Shown here in pieces: positions 13,481 to 24,900 of a stretch of DNA of 64,000 nucleotides. The stretch comes from Larimichthys crocea. Lineage: Eukaryota > Chordata > Actinopteri > Sciaenidae. Positions within the stretch are counted from its first letter, which is position 1. Every line of letters begins with the position of its first letter. Both the position numbers and the translations under genes were made by a program. The stretch covers positions 14,300,919-14,364,918 of the forward strand of contig NC_040022.1 in the NCBI RefSeq assembly GCF_000972845.2, read 5' to 3'. The notes under the pieces were generated by a model. That model ran no database searches. It saw only the letters and a list, made by a program, of their open reading frames with translations, and had not been told where the DNA came from.

Positions 13481-13543
13481 ACGTGACTACCACATGCACA
13501 TATGTAAGCTCTGATTCTTCTAATTCTTGTTTAAACACTTGTG

Positions 13544-13581
<38 letters not shown>

Positions 13582-13745
13582 ATGTGTTGATACCTGGGCT
13601 TCCATAGCGCACTGTGACTTAACCATAGGAAAAACTTTCTGCCGGTTATGTATAAAGTAAGTGTAACACCTTTGTCTTTAAAGCGGTGGGCTGCAGCTGA
13701 CGTAGGCTCTGCGTTGTCCGCTTGTTCCCAATGGTACCTGAGGAA

Positions 13746-13788
<43 letters not shown>

Positions 13789-14293
13789 TATTGGCTCTTG
13801 GGGGGCCCCAACATCTGTGCAGCTCTCGTCTCCTTAAACTGTATGAGCGCCGCATTACCTCACTCGTGGCCGGCCCGCCACTTACCCCTGCAGTTTAACT
13901 TTGGCGTGCATGCTTTCCATAACAGTGATTGATTGGCTGTTATAACGACCAATATACCATTCTTGGGTTCAGGTGATGATAAATGGGCCATCTACTGTAC
14001 ATCCACTGATGAAGATGTGTAAGATGTCTTTGAAAGCTCCTGAAAAGCTAGTATGTTTGTTGTTGTTCTAGGGCTTTTGATCAGCTTTCACGATCTTCAT
14101 CAGCAGATAGAGTTTGCCCAAGTTCGCATGGTGTTATAGATATTCTAATGTGCGTATTTTAAGTATAAAATTAAGGACACTCCAAATCAAAATCTTCATT
14201 TACAAATAGCACACAATAATTTGTACTTTACAAAACCTAGAAATGTACTTGACTCCTCTTTTTTTAAATGCAAGAGGTACATTGGCCACTCAC

Positions 14294-14391
14294 ACTCCAA
14301 AAAGGGCTCCGCCAATATGAGCTGCATGGTCAAACAGCCGCCATCCCAGAACAAGTCCTGCTGTATCGATGGCGATGAGCGCTTTCAGAGC
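14294..14391 (-). CDS. parl: parl exon 9 (catalytic histidine)
   Basis: 98 nt encoding [20 protein letters not shown] and [12 protein letters not shown] plus GT, ending at donor GAGT|gtgagt. His322 of HAAHIGG is the second member of the Ser/His dyad. The next exon should begin with one base and then a WY codon pair. No sequence between here and 6300 fits that frame and the conserved C-terminus. Confidence 0.93.
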
Positions 14392-14691
14392 CTTTCAGAC
14401 CAACGACAGGAATCCGAAGTTACACACGATGTAAACTGCACTAAAAAAAAAAAAATCTACCACAGGTATCTTTCTGCCATGCATTCCGACATGCATACTT
14501 ACACATTCACTCACACACACTGGACTTTGTCCGTTTCGTTCATGCACAGATTTACATCTATTCCCTGCAGCGAAAACACAACATGGGAACCGTCAACAAC
14601 ACCCTGTTAAATGTGTGAATCATGTTTAATTCATGTTACACTTCAGAGGTGTGTGTCTACATGACAGGAAAAAGATTCCATACAATACATG

Positions 14692-14756
<65 letters not shown>

Positions 14757-17055
14757 CCATGTACACACACATACTGTTCATCACTCACATTTCCTGCTGT
14801 GAAAGTGATCATAGGGAGGAAGATTATGCCTAGTTTGGCCTCTGGCACTTTTGTACAGACTGCAGCCAGTACTGCCATGACGGCACCTGACTGTGGATCA
14901 AACAAAAGACGTGTGAAAAGATTAGGATTATTGTACTTCTTCTGCGGAAAGCTGTATGAAGATTTTAGCAAATACCTTACCGCTCCTAATGATGGATAGA
15001 GGCGCCCACTGGCTGCTTTACACATGTAACTAACCATAGTAGAAATCACACCTAAAAATAGACAGTATGATTGAGATATCAGTCTTTCTTCTCCCCCCAA
15101 AAACTCAATTCATCACTTCTAGTCCTATTCTTTGTGAGGCTCACCAGCAGACAGGTAGACTGCGAGAAACTGTTCCCTCCCTAAGAGAGAGACAATTCCT
15201 GAGGAGAATGTCCACAGGACATACATGTTGGCCACCATGTGGATAATAGAGTAGTGGCTGAAGGAGGACAGTACCATGGGAAGGTAGCGTGTTTCTGTTG
15301 ACAGAAGAGAAAAATGGCTTTAACCATACAATGCCTTTATTGTCCTTGCGCAAGCACGTTGTGTTATTTATTTCATTTCCCATAAAAAACAACAAGAGCA
15401 GGCATACTCACTGGAGGCTGGGTTGGAGGTGAAGTACTTAATCATGCTTCTTTGCATCGAAGGCATCCGCCAGCAACACAGGACTACAGCATTAACTGCA
15501 ATGATACCTGGACAAAAAATGTGGGACTATAGTAAATGTGTAAAGAAGCTGATGGTTGCCTTGAATCTGAAGAAACACAGCAACAGCATAAGTCTGTGCC
15601 CGCGACATAAGTTACCAGTGACAGTCCTCTGTCCTTCTGTGAGGCTACTCCAGAAGTCGTCCATCATGGACATCAGGAGGATGAGCTGTCGCTGGAAGCC
15701 TGATAGCTGTTTCCACCAGTCATGCCAGTATGCCATGTCCTGGGAGCCCTGGTAATATATGAATGCAAGCAGCCGATTAGATACACTGGTTGACAGCAGT
15801 GGAGGGGAGAGCCAGCAGTTTGTCATCATCACCTGTGAGACGTTTTCTGCCTCATCTTCATCTTTTGCAGACTGAACTCTCGACTTCATGGTCTCGTATT
15901 GCAGAATGGCTGCAGCACCAAAGGAGCACCCTGTAAACTGACATGGGGTCAGACAAAAACCCAACACCATCATACAGTCCCATGCATCTATTTTCTCTTA
16001 TTTAGCAGAAAAAAAAAAAAAAACAAGAGGAGTTTAACCTACCCCTACTGTGAACATCAGCGGTTTGAAAAGGGTCGGTCTGGGGACTTTGGGAGGAGGT
16101 GGGGGACCCGGTGCGCCAGCCTCAGAGAGGTTTGTTTCTTGGGTGACATTTCCTTTCTTTGTATCTGGCCTTTTGGCTTCCCGACGGAAACCACATCTCT
16201 GTTGGTTGCAGGAGTTGAGTCTACCGATTTAAAAAAAATAAAAATAAAGTGTAACCACAAGGAGGAAGTATTAAAACCTAATTTACAGATAGACAGCTTA
16301 AAAAAAAGCAATATAACAACCCTGCAGCGAAAAGTGTGACGCTTTTTTCTCAACTGGTGATTCACCTCTGTGATAAATATTCTGCGGTTGTATAATCTCT
16401 AAGTCTGTAGGGCTGCAACTGATGATTATCTCCATTAGTAAGTCATTGTTTGGTCTGTGAAATGTCAGAAACAAGTGAAAAATGGCCTAAATAATGGCCT
16501 ACAGTGATATTTTCTTGTTTTGTCTAGTTTAGTTCACTATCACATAAGACAAGGAAAAACAGCAAACCATCACAATTGAAAAACCAATACTGTTTACTGT
16601 TATTTACTCTTTATTTGTTTCTTTAGTAATTGTTTTATTGTACAATGTTAGTCTGACCAACAGCCTTATGGTTTCACTGATCATTTAATGCAAGCAGCAT
16701 CTGTGTAAATGTGGAACTATAGGTTTAATAGGTGAGTAGCATGCAGGAAAATTGCATAACTACCCTGCAGATTAAAACCACAGCTATTTATTCATCACGA
16801 AGGGTGCTGGCTGCAGACTTTTTACTGTCAACAGACGAAACGTACAGCTGACTCTTTACAATGACAGCCGGAACAGTTAGATAATAACACACACACACAC
16901 ACGCTGCTGGCGCAGGCAAACACACACGTCGTGTCAATGTCACTGCGGAGTCAACACCTTTATATCCGACCTCACCTGGAGCTCTGTGAGGTAGTGTTGG
17001 TGGATCTGGTCAGCTCTGTTTTGGCCCATTTCATTACACATCCTCTCCACGCCAT
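14294..17055 (-). CDS. parl: parl, presenilin-associated rhomboid-like mitochondrial protease; exons 1-9, last exon not found
   Basis: On the minus strand, exons 16976-17055, 16043-16196, 15833-15937, 15616-15748, 15412-15507, 15145-15294, 14981-15051, 14789-14890 and 14294-14391 all join in phase with GT-AG junctions. They give 329 residues plus two bases. The protein starts MAWRG, as in human PARL, and continues through [45 protein letters not shown] and [11 protein letters not shown]. The catalytic pair of this intramembrane protease of the inner mitochondrial membrane is visible: Ser264 in GASG and His322 in DHAAHIGG (human Ser277 and His335). PARL cleaves PINK1 and PGAM5 among others. 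The conserved C-terminal exon (WYVTYGHE-like) is not recognisable between 6300 and 14290, so the gene is incomplete here. Whether it is parla or parlb is not resolved. Confidence 0.93.
14693..14752. repeat. parl: (CA)n microsatellite in parl intron 8
   Basis: About 30 CA units lying 37 bases downstream of parl exon 8 in transcript direction, close to the exon 8 donor at 14788. It is the longest simple repeat in the right-hand parl copy. Confidence 0.97.
14789..14890 (-). CDS. parl: parl exon 8 (catalytic serine)
   Basis: 102 nt, phase 0 to phase 0, encoding [20 protein letters not shown] and [14 protein letters not shown]. The first codon is the nucleophile Ser264 of the GASG motif. It matches human [20 protein letters not shown] and the IIFLPMFTFTAGN segment. 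Acceptor gatccacag|TCA; donor AAT|gtgagt. Confidence 0.95.
14981..15051 (-). CDS. parl: parl exon 7
   Basis: 71 nt encoding [20 protein letters not shown] and then LGA, ending in phase 0 immediately before the catalytic serine codon. It matches human VISNFVSYVGKVATGRYGPSLGA. Acceptor tttttag|GT; donor GCG|gtaagg. Confidence 0.95.
15145..15294 (-). CDS. parl: parl exon 6
   Basis: 150 nt encoding [20 protein letters not shown], then [18 protein letters not shown] and [12 protein letters not shown]. It contains the rhomboid motif around His-Met-x-x-Asn ([11 protein letters not shown]), where the Asn helps form the oxyanion hole. It matches human SLFHMAANMYVLWSF closely. Confidence 0.95.
15412..15507 (-). 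CDS. parl: parl exon 5
   Basis: 96 nt encoding the end of G158, then [20 protein letters not shown] and [11 protein letters not shown]. This matches human IIAANVLVFCLWRVPSLQRT and YFTSNPAS, the first transmembrane helix of the rhomboid core. Acceptor ttgtccag|GT; donor TCCA|gtgagt. Confidence 0.94.
15616..15748 (-). CDS. parl: parl exon 4
   Basis: 133 nt encoding [18 protein letters not shown], then a Met/Leu-rich linker and [15 protein letters not shown]. The end matches the conserved SDGQRTVTG of PARL before the rhomboid core. The middle ([10 protein letters not shown]) is unlike the human sequence I remember. Acceptor ttaccag|GG; donor ACTG|gtaact. Confidence 0.9.
15833..15937 (-). CDS. 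parl: parl exon 3
   Basis: 105 nt, phase 0 at both ends, encoding [20 protein letters not shown] and then [15 protein letters not shown]. The first part corresponds to the first hydrophobic segment of PARL (human FTGCAFGSAAIWQYESLKSR). Confidence 0.93.
16043..16196 (-). CDS. parl: parl exon 2
   Basis: 154 nt encoding the end of R27, then [15 protein letters not shown], a Pro-rich segment ([12 protein letters not shown]) and [14 protein letters not shown] and the KPL-FTVG end match human PARL (CGFRKAPRK and KPLFFTVG). The acceptor is aacagag|A and the donor GGG|gtaggt, phase 0. Confidence 0.88.
16976..17055 (-). CDS. parl: parl exon 1 (start codon, mitochondrial targeting N-terminus)
   Basis: On the minus strand ATG at 17055-17053 has a good context (acaaacATGg). 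It encodes [18 protein letters not shown], then TNTTSQSS plus two bases, ending at donor CAG|gtgagg. The segment has basic residues and no acidic residue before Glu14, compatible with a mitochondrial presequence. MAWRG matches the human start as remembered. The identical exon of the left copy is at 1305-1384. Confidence 0.85.
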
Positions 17056-17370
17056 GTTTGTCATGACCTCCTGTCTGAAGCCCGACCCACTGGAGTCAAT
17101 GCTGCGTTCACTGACTCGTCTGAAAGCTCCGGCTTTCTGGCTTTCTCTTGGTGTTGTATCTTTTGGTGGAGTGAAAGGAAGCGAAGGTTCTTTGTGTGGC
17201 TAAAAAAATAAAAATATATTGGTTTCTATTTACTCATTTAATGAACAAAATGTGAAAAACGAGTACCATGTGAAGTAGCAGCCTCTGGGTTTTTTTTAAC
17301 TTTTTGTTCATTTGTACACTTTTCAGCTTTCCCTTACTAGTCCAGTTTGCACTATTTGTATTTATTTACA

Positions 17371-17741
17371 TTTTAATCCAATCAATCCAATCCACTTTAT
17401 TTATATAGCACGATTTTAGCAAACACAGGGTTTCCAAGGTGCTGCACAATACGATAGAACACAATGAATAACAATATAGAAACACGACAAAACATCAAGT
17501 AGATAATAGAAAGATAGAAAACAATAAAAATAAAATGAATAAAAGGCACTAGATAAAATAAATAAAAACAGACAAAAATAAATACGTAAATAACAAAAAG
17601 CATGTATGCACATAAAATCAACCATCTACATGGTGTTAAAAGCCAAAGAGAAGAGGTGGGTTTTAAGAAGGGTTTTAAAATGAGACAGAGAAGAGGCCTG
17701 TCTCACGTGCAGCGGCAATTCTACAGATTTTACAGACACAC
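17371..17741. repeat. teleost interspersed repeat, right copy
   Basis: Exact duplicate of the repeat at 1700-2070 within the large duplication. Confidence 0.65.
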
Positions 17742-18230
17742 TTAACTTGGTCATATTGCTTTTTATATATGTATCTATGCTATCCAAATTAAATAAATAG
17801 CATGCAACTGCGGTGGCCTTTCCCCCTACGTTTATTCATTGTCAGAACTAAGCAGATATATGTATGTGCACAGTTTATTTAAACCCTTGCTAAACCTAAA
17901 TAACTGCCAGCCTTACAAATACTATCACCTAGGCAACCTATGTGCAAATATGTCCACAGTTAATAGTAAAAACCTGTATATAGATACTTTGTTATTGTCC
18001 ATTTTATGTGCACTGTGTGTAAATACATTGAGAGCTACTAGAAACCAAGGAGTTATTGCTTCTTTAGTATAAAGTTGTTTTTCATTCTGAAATAATAGTT
18101 GAACTTGAAAGCAGCAGAAGGTGCGGACCTGGATGTCTTTGTGTTTTTCCATAGGCAGCACTTCACTTCCCTCTAGTGGCGTATTAAAATACAGATTTAT
18201 CAGCTGCAGGAAACCTTTCCAGCAAAGTCA

Positions 18231-18786
18231 CAGTGATGGAAAGTAACTAAGTATTGTACAGTTACTGAAGTAATGGATTTCAGTACAGGTTTGAGGCCTG
18301 TTTTAACAAATTTGTACTACTTCTACAGCACTTCTAAAGGAAATATTGTACTTTTTATTACACTCCATTCATTTAATAGCCTGTGTCTATGCAGATTAAA
18401 ATTTTATCTATATCTATAATTTTATCTATAACTAATGATTAGTTTGTAAAATATGATGCATGGGCCCTTTATACAGTCCGCATTTTGACAGAGTACGAAA
18501 AGCACAGGGGTAAATAGTAACATGAATCGCGAATGAATGAAATCCATTTAGATGCCTCAGTTTTCAGCTTCCTGATGTTGGTCGCGTTGGGTCACTGTCA
18601 CAGTATAATGATATCTGTGCTATTAAACTTCAAAGTTGGACATCAATGCCTCAGTGCACAGTCCAGTAATGTAATATAATCACTGCATGAGTTTTACTTC
18701 TGATACTTTTAAACTTTCTACATTATTCTTTAAAACATTTGTAGTACATTTGTTTGATTGTAATTTGTTTCAATTATATATTTTTG
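18231..18786. repeat. teleost interspersed repeat ('ggaaagtaactaagta'), right copy
   Basis: Exact duplicate of 2560-3115. Confidence 0.65.
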
Positions 18787-21700
18787 GTACTGTATTTTTA
18801 TATGTATTACTACTTTTACTTACATAAAAGATCCAAACACACCTTCCAATGCGGACCCATTTACAAAAGAAAAGAAAAAAAAGACAATAGAAAGAGAGAA
18901 CAGAAAAAATGAATGTGAAAGTTCTGATGCAGAAAGTGAGAGCGCTGTACAAAATGTGCTCAAAAAGTATGAAAATATTAGCAAAAAGGGTAACGAATGA
19001 CTTATTTTGCCTCTTCTTCTTGTTCTAAATTTAGCACATTGAAGTTTGTTTTCGTTAAAACAAGAGAGAAAGTCGAGGGATTCTTGGTAGCGGTAGCTGA
19101 ACAGTATTGATGACACTAGGTGTTGCTATTGGCATCTGGACAAGTTCCACAAACTTCTCATAAGCTTGCCAGTGACTCCAGAAATAGGTGAAGACGATAA
19201 AATTTACAGTGAGAAGGCTGCACTGCAGTGTCTGCAGAGTAACTAGGGCTCTCCTCCAATGTAATACCTGCACTTGACTTGGTGGGCCACATTAGCTATA
19301 GACAATATTGCACAAAGAAATGTAAATGTAGAGCTGTAATAGAGCTATGGAATACTGAAAGAAGTTTAGAAATAGGCAGGTAATTAATCTTAACTGTAGC
19401 AGGCATTGCATCCTGTGGGGCCATTATATTACCATCTCATACTTCTGCCAGAAAATTATATAGTTTTACAAAAAAGTGTGGGGTGTAGAGGTTTCAGGGC
19501 AAAGATACAGTGTACAAAGAAAGGAGAGAAATATGCCTTTGCCACTGTATGGACCCAAGGACACACTGCCAAGTCAGATGATATCCTATGGGTGCAGGTC
19601 TGGGGCAGAGGAGGACACGAGGGAGATGTGGAAGAGGAGGAGGAGGGATGAAGAGAGCAGGAAAAGGGAAGGGATGACAGTGAAAAGAGTGAGCACAGGC
19701 CAGATTGAGGTGGGGAGGCCAAAGAGAGGAACAGAAAGAGGGAGGAGAGTAGACGAAAAAAGGGTGAGAATCATAAATATTTAAGCAGCCGCAGAAGTTA
19801 ACTTAGGTAAAAAAGCTGTTTGTGATGTGGATTTTGGCATAAGTGCTGCAGACCTGCCGTGTAACAACACAACCCGCATGCAAACACACACATTCATCTC
19901 TCCCTGAATCTGTAGAGGACTATAGGTTCCTTTCTGATCAATGCAGTGCATTTTTTCTCCCAGCAGAGGTGTCCTCTTTCAAGTCCCCTCATCTCATTGA
20001 TTTGATGCGAACCGACGCCTGCCAGGATTCAGCCTGCGTTGGAGTCAGGGCAGCAAGGCCTCGGTCATGTGACAGGAAGTGTGATGTGTGAAACTTGTCG
20101 TTCGTGTAGGACACCGATTCATTCTTACTGCAAATATGTCTAGATAGAGTGAATAATAAAAGCAACTCTTAACATTTGGCTCCCGTGATTGAGCAGTGAT
20201 TTGGATCCACAGGCATGATGCTGAATGTCATTTGGCCTTGAGGCTTCTATTTCAGCCCAAAGGCTTGAAACATCTTATACCAGCAGCACAGTCTTTTTAT
20301 ACCATCAGAGGAAACTCTAGCTGTTATCATAGCGTCCCATCAGGGTGCTGACGAGGAGCTTTCTAAGACATGGATCAATGGGCCAGTTAGATAATACCAC
20401 AGTGTGACTTGTATTCTGTTTTTTTTTTCCTTGCATAGATTTTGAGACTCATTGGTGGTCAGTGTGTGATTGTGGTATTTTTTTGAGAAGTTGTCCTCAG
20501 CTGATTTGCACAATCATACCTTATGTCCTGGACCCCAAGTGAGATTTCAAATAACTCCAGTGCAAAGTCCTGATGTATATTTTACCAAAAATGCCACAGA
20601 GGATGGTGCACAGCATAACAACATCAACCTCTCACTAGTCTAACTGATAAACAGAATTTCAAGGTGTTTTTGTAAAGGTTTGTTTTTTTTATTTTTTAAA
20701 TGGAGGTAAAAATGAGAGGGACACTTAAATAAAAATGAGAGCAGCACGCGCTGTACCTCTGTGTGCATATCTGACCTGGCAGTTTACACTGATTTGATTA
20801 CACAACACAAGCAACTTCCTCAAGAGCTTTTTGCACAAATCCATTACACTGGAACAGCCAGCTCATTCTGAATGCACAGTACAGTCCTTGTATATACTGT
20901 ACACAATGTCAGAATCGGAATTCTACTGCAGTATAATCAAATAACAGCCACAATAAAGAGTCAAATGCTCAGGACATGACTATTGATCTATGATTCATTC
21001 ATTAAATATTAATGCCTCAGCGAAAATATCATCTGCCTTTGCTAACAGTAAAGCAACACGGTTTTCAGCAGGTGTGTGAGCTCATTGCTGTAGAGGTGGA
21101 AGTGGAAATGATTTATTGTTAATATTGTTATGAAGAATGCATAAAACACAAGTGTACTGGCATTTGGTGAATTTAGAATAGACAGGAGTACTTTATACAA
21201 ACATTCAAAATCTTACTGGGCCAGGTGCTAAAGTATTGCATTATTTTAATGTTAATTTTCCGTTAAAATGGCTGTGAAACATTCAGGTGTATCAAGGTGA
21301 AAATTGATATAAATGTGAGTTTTCTGATTGTGTCTCAAAAGCCGAGAAAAAAGGCAAAATGGATTATTTATTCTCATGTATTTTAATATTATTCAGTACA
21401 AGTTTCATGAGCAACTTACGAATTTAGTAGTAGACGTAAAAGGTCTGAAAATCTGAAATATATATGCAGCATTCTGGATCATGCTTTAATGAACTTGTGT
21501 TTGTGTCTTCTAAGGATGGGTTTGATATGCATGGAGTAAGAAAAAAAAATATTTTATTCATACTTTCAATCATCTTTATGCTAAGAGTTTCTTATTTGTT
21601 GTTTGGTCAAATTACAGTTTGAAATGATGCTTAACAAACAAACAAACAAAAAAAAAAAGAGCCAGAAAATTGTGGCACCACCCACCTAAAGGCTTCTAAG

Positions 21701-21889
21701 ACCACAGCAGAAATGGAGGGAATTTATATTTATCTGTAAAATAAAAGAGTTTTGTCATCAGTACAAACTGTAAGCATGCTGCTTTAATAGGAAATGCAAA
21801 TCACGCACTGTTTTCCTACATTGTTTCAGCAGAACAGTGAAAGAAACGTCTACTGTACTCCTGCATCAAGACACAATGCTCACCCTGCA

Positions 21890-21938
<49 letters not shown>

Positions 21939-21948
21939 NNNNNNNNNN
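21939..21948. other. assembly gap, 10 N
   Basis: Ten N characters interrupt the sequence within a (CA)n tract. Ten is a conventional placeholder size, so the true distance and even the adjacency of the two sides are unknown. Confidence 0.98.
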
Positions 21949-24900
21949 CTGTCTAATAATGGCAAAATGGCCCCATACAAAGACGCTTGGGTTTTCAGCA
22001 GCAGAGGACAAAAATAGCTACTCTGTTCAACCAGTCCTAGTCTACCAAAGCGCCTCACGTTTAAATGACAGCCCGCGCCATTAGAAGATTGTCTGCAACC
22101 AAAAAAAAAGAGCATTCTCGATACCTATCCACATACACTCATTGGGCAGTGAGGATTTGCTTTTACCGCAGTCATCATAATCGAGTGTGGCCCGTGGATG
22201 GATGTATCGGCCGTGCCTCTGCAGCCGCTGCATCCAAAGGGTTTACCCGAAGTCAGCCGCAGTCTAAAAATAGACTGTTGCTCTCGCCTGCCTCTGCACC
22301 GTCCTCTATGGGATCTCCCGCACCTTAAGCTCTGCTACGCCCCTGAGGGTAAACATAACCCTCCTTTGTGCAAAACATACCACAAACCACCACACACTAC
22401 CTACACCACCACACCCACACACCACACACAACACAGTGTTGTTCTGTTCTCTTTGCCTTGCTTACCTCCCCTGTGGACCTAACACATCACTGGCCTGTTA
22501 AAAAAAGACGTAAAAAAGGCTCTGAAAAATCGTTGCGTTTGCGCAAATGATTTGTGTTTCTGTTATTGCTGCGTTAGCGCATATCCAAACGATTTATCAC
22601 AGCGTTGCTTGCAGTCACACACTATTGAGAAAGAAAATCTGCACACACTGTAGTAAAACCACAAGACAACTAAAAAAACCTATGTGAATACACTTCTATA
22701 CGTTTCTACCAGCAGCATTATAGTCGTAGCTTACACTAGGAATGTAACTGTAGTTGTCTGGGAGAAGATCTGCATGGCACCAAGCATTAGGACTCACGTT
22801 ATTTTTGTGTTGAGTTTATAGACCTACAGTTGAACTGATTCACTGCTTTGCAGTGGTCAGGATTTAAAATCGACCCCGTACGCTTTAATGTTGATTATCA
22901 TGTACCTTTTGGTTCTGTTGGCGGACACAGCATTTAATTAGGAAGGGGTATTTTCACTGTGCCGGCTCCATCCTAAGTCGGTATTTTACTGCCATTAAAA
23001 AAGGCTTCACCGCCACAAGTTATTGCAGGATGGCGGTAATTAGCATATAGCTGTCAGAACAGTCACACGGGTGGACAAAATATATCTTGATTACAGGTCT
23101 GGTTTTGCTTTTAGTATGATTTTGCCAGACATGAAAATGAACGGAAATTCGGTAGACCTCGGTCAGCTCTGCCTTTTACACCCCGGTAAAAACCTGTTGT
23201 CAGTTTTGTTTGTCGTGTGTTAGTTGTATACTCAGTTGTGTTTGTTTCACAATCTCCAAGGTGCAAAAGCCTTTGGTGTTTTATCACGGGCACTGTTCAC
23301 TAATAAGGCTAAGTGCTAAAAACCTCTGCAAACATTTTAATCATCTCCTTTGGTTGGTTGTCCGCGTGGTAAGCAGCGTTATCATTACAGCATGACGTGT
23401 CATGGTTTTCACACCAATCCATCACCATATGACCTTTTTTATGTTCCGCAAGTGCACTTTGTTCTCACTAACTCCCAAGATTGTCAGGTTGAACTTCGTC
23501 TTAAATTGCACACATAGTAGAGTGTTTTAATTGCGTTCCACAGAACTGAATTTACGCAGTATGTTGTGTAATCCAGTAAATTGCCCTAATGCATTGAAAT
23601 GTAGCATAATTGAAACCAAAAAAGTGATCTAAAAACAAGCCAAGCGCTGTTTAGTTGTTTTGGGCCGTCCTCCTCCTAGTTCTTCTTTCCATACTCACAC
23701 TGCCCATAGACCACTGTGACATGGTTGAGCCAGCTTTTGGACGAGGTCAGAGGGCTAAATAAACAGGGTTTATCTGGACATCCCAGTTTTCAATTTGCTT
23801 TCTATTTACTGTAAATTGCCCTGCATCAGCATGCAGGCTCGATTTGTTTGGGCTCCCTTCCCTCCCGCTAATTACACACAAGGAACCGTGTTGTCTTGGG
23901 AAAGTTTCTGTGTGGGGCAGCACACGTAGTATTGAGTGGTAGAGTCAACAGAGGTTGGTTTTTTAATGCCCCCGCGGACATCCCACTGGGCCACCTAACT
24001 GGCATCTACAGAAACGGATTTTCATCAATCCCCGCTTTGCATCGTTGCAAATTCCCTGTGGCCAGGATTTTTTCCCCTCAAAATGACCTTTGTGTAATTG
24101 TTGTTAAATACATGAAACGTTTTGTAGAAACTTTTAATTGCTTCAGTGTTTTTACTTTCCGACCACTTGGCTGGGTGGTTAACTAAACACTTCTTCTTTT
24201 GCCGTTTCCGAAACCTCAGAACACATTTATTTTACTTTACATCTGAGGAACCAAAAACCATAAATCTTTTCCTTAACCTGACCCAACTTTTTAGAAACAT
24301 AAGTCTTGTGCACTTTGACTGCCAACATCCCTGCCTACAGCAAAGAAAGGTAACTACACTTCTCAATTTTGTATTTACCTTCCTATTTTACCACGGCACC
24401 TAGACCATAAGACACGCATTTTCTATTTCACAATGACGGGCGCAAACCAGGCTAGTCAGCATGTTTCATTTCACATAGTTGACAAAGAAAATTGTTTTGA
24501 TGAATATGTATTTTCGGGAGACATGTTGATTGTGGGCCCCAGTACTATATACTCAATGTGCCCACATTTCCCACCATCAAGGACATGTACACATAGTTTT
24601 CACCTGGTTCTCCCTGTGTTGTTACTCTCATCCTTATTTTCTAACCCACTTTACACTTCTATATTAACACTATTCAACCAGCATAGTTGTTACTGAACCA
24701 ATTTAAATTTAGGTTTGCGATCTGTTCAGATCTCAAATGGCATAAGTCATGAAAAAAATAGCACAGAACATGACTGTGCCTTGTGTATGTGCTTTCCGCT
24801 TTGTTCTGAGCAATTACAATCTCTGTTCCCACAACCTCTTCTTGCTTGCTACTCTCACTAAAGTCCAAGCTCATTGTGAGTCACCACAAAATACCAATTA

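Larger units (their letters stand above)
6640..14290. other. non-coding stretch between the candidate fgf12 B exon and parl exon 9
   Basis: AT-rich sequence with (AAAC)n at 7765-7800, an AT-palindromic tract at 8085-8154, a teleost repeat at 11517-11750, another at 13030-13480, (AC)n at 13545-13579 and (GA)n at 13751-13785. I looked in particular for the missing last exon of parl on the minus strand and for other exons; nothing convincing was seen. Confidence 0.55.
15672..21938. repeat. right copy of the >6.2-kb exact direct repeat, ending at an assembly gap
   Basis: This is identical to 1-6267 and ends in (CA)n directly against ten N bases. The same (CA)n in the left copy continues normally into 6276 and beyond. 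A sequence break inside a dinucleotide repeat is the classic place for an assembler to stop, which favours a duplicated contig end. Confidence 0.9.

Noticed and set aside
13646..13737. Minus-strand sequence after a good acceptor (ttttcctcag|GTACC) as the missing last exon of parl
   Set aside because: The phase allows joining to exon 9, but the peptide (VYHWEQADNAEPT) lacks the conserved WY...GHE...NREPL pattern and stays open into the (CA)n tract.
13870..13960. Minus-strand WYIGRYNSQS...stop as the parl C-terminus
   Set aside because: It begins WY and ends in a plausible stop, but the only AG before it gives the wrong phase with exon 9 (leading quickly to a stop), and the rest does not resemble PARL.
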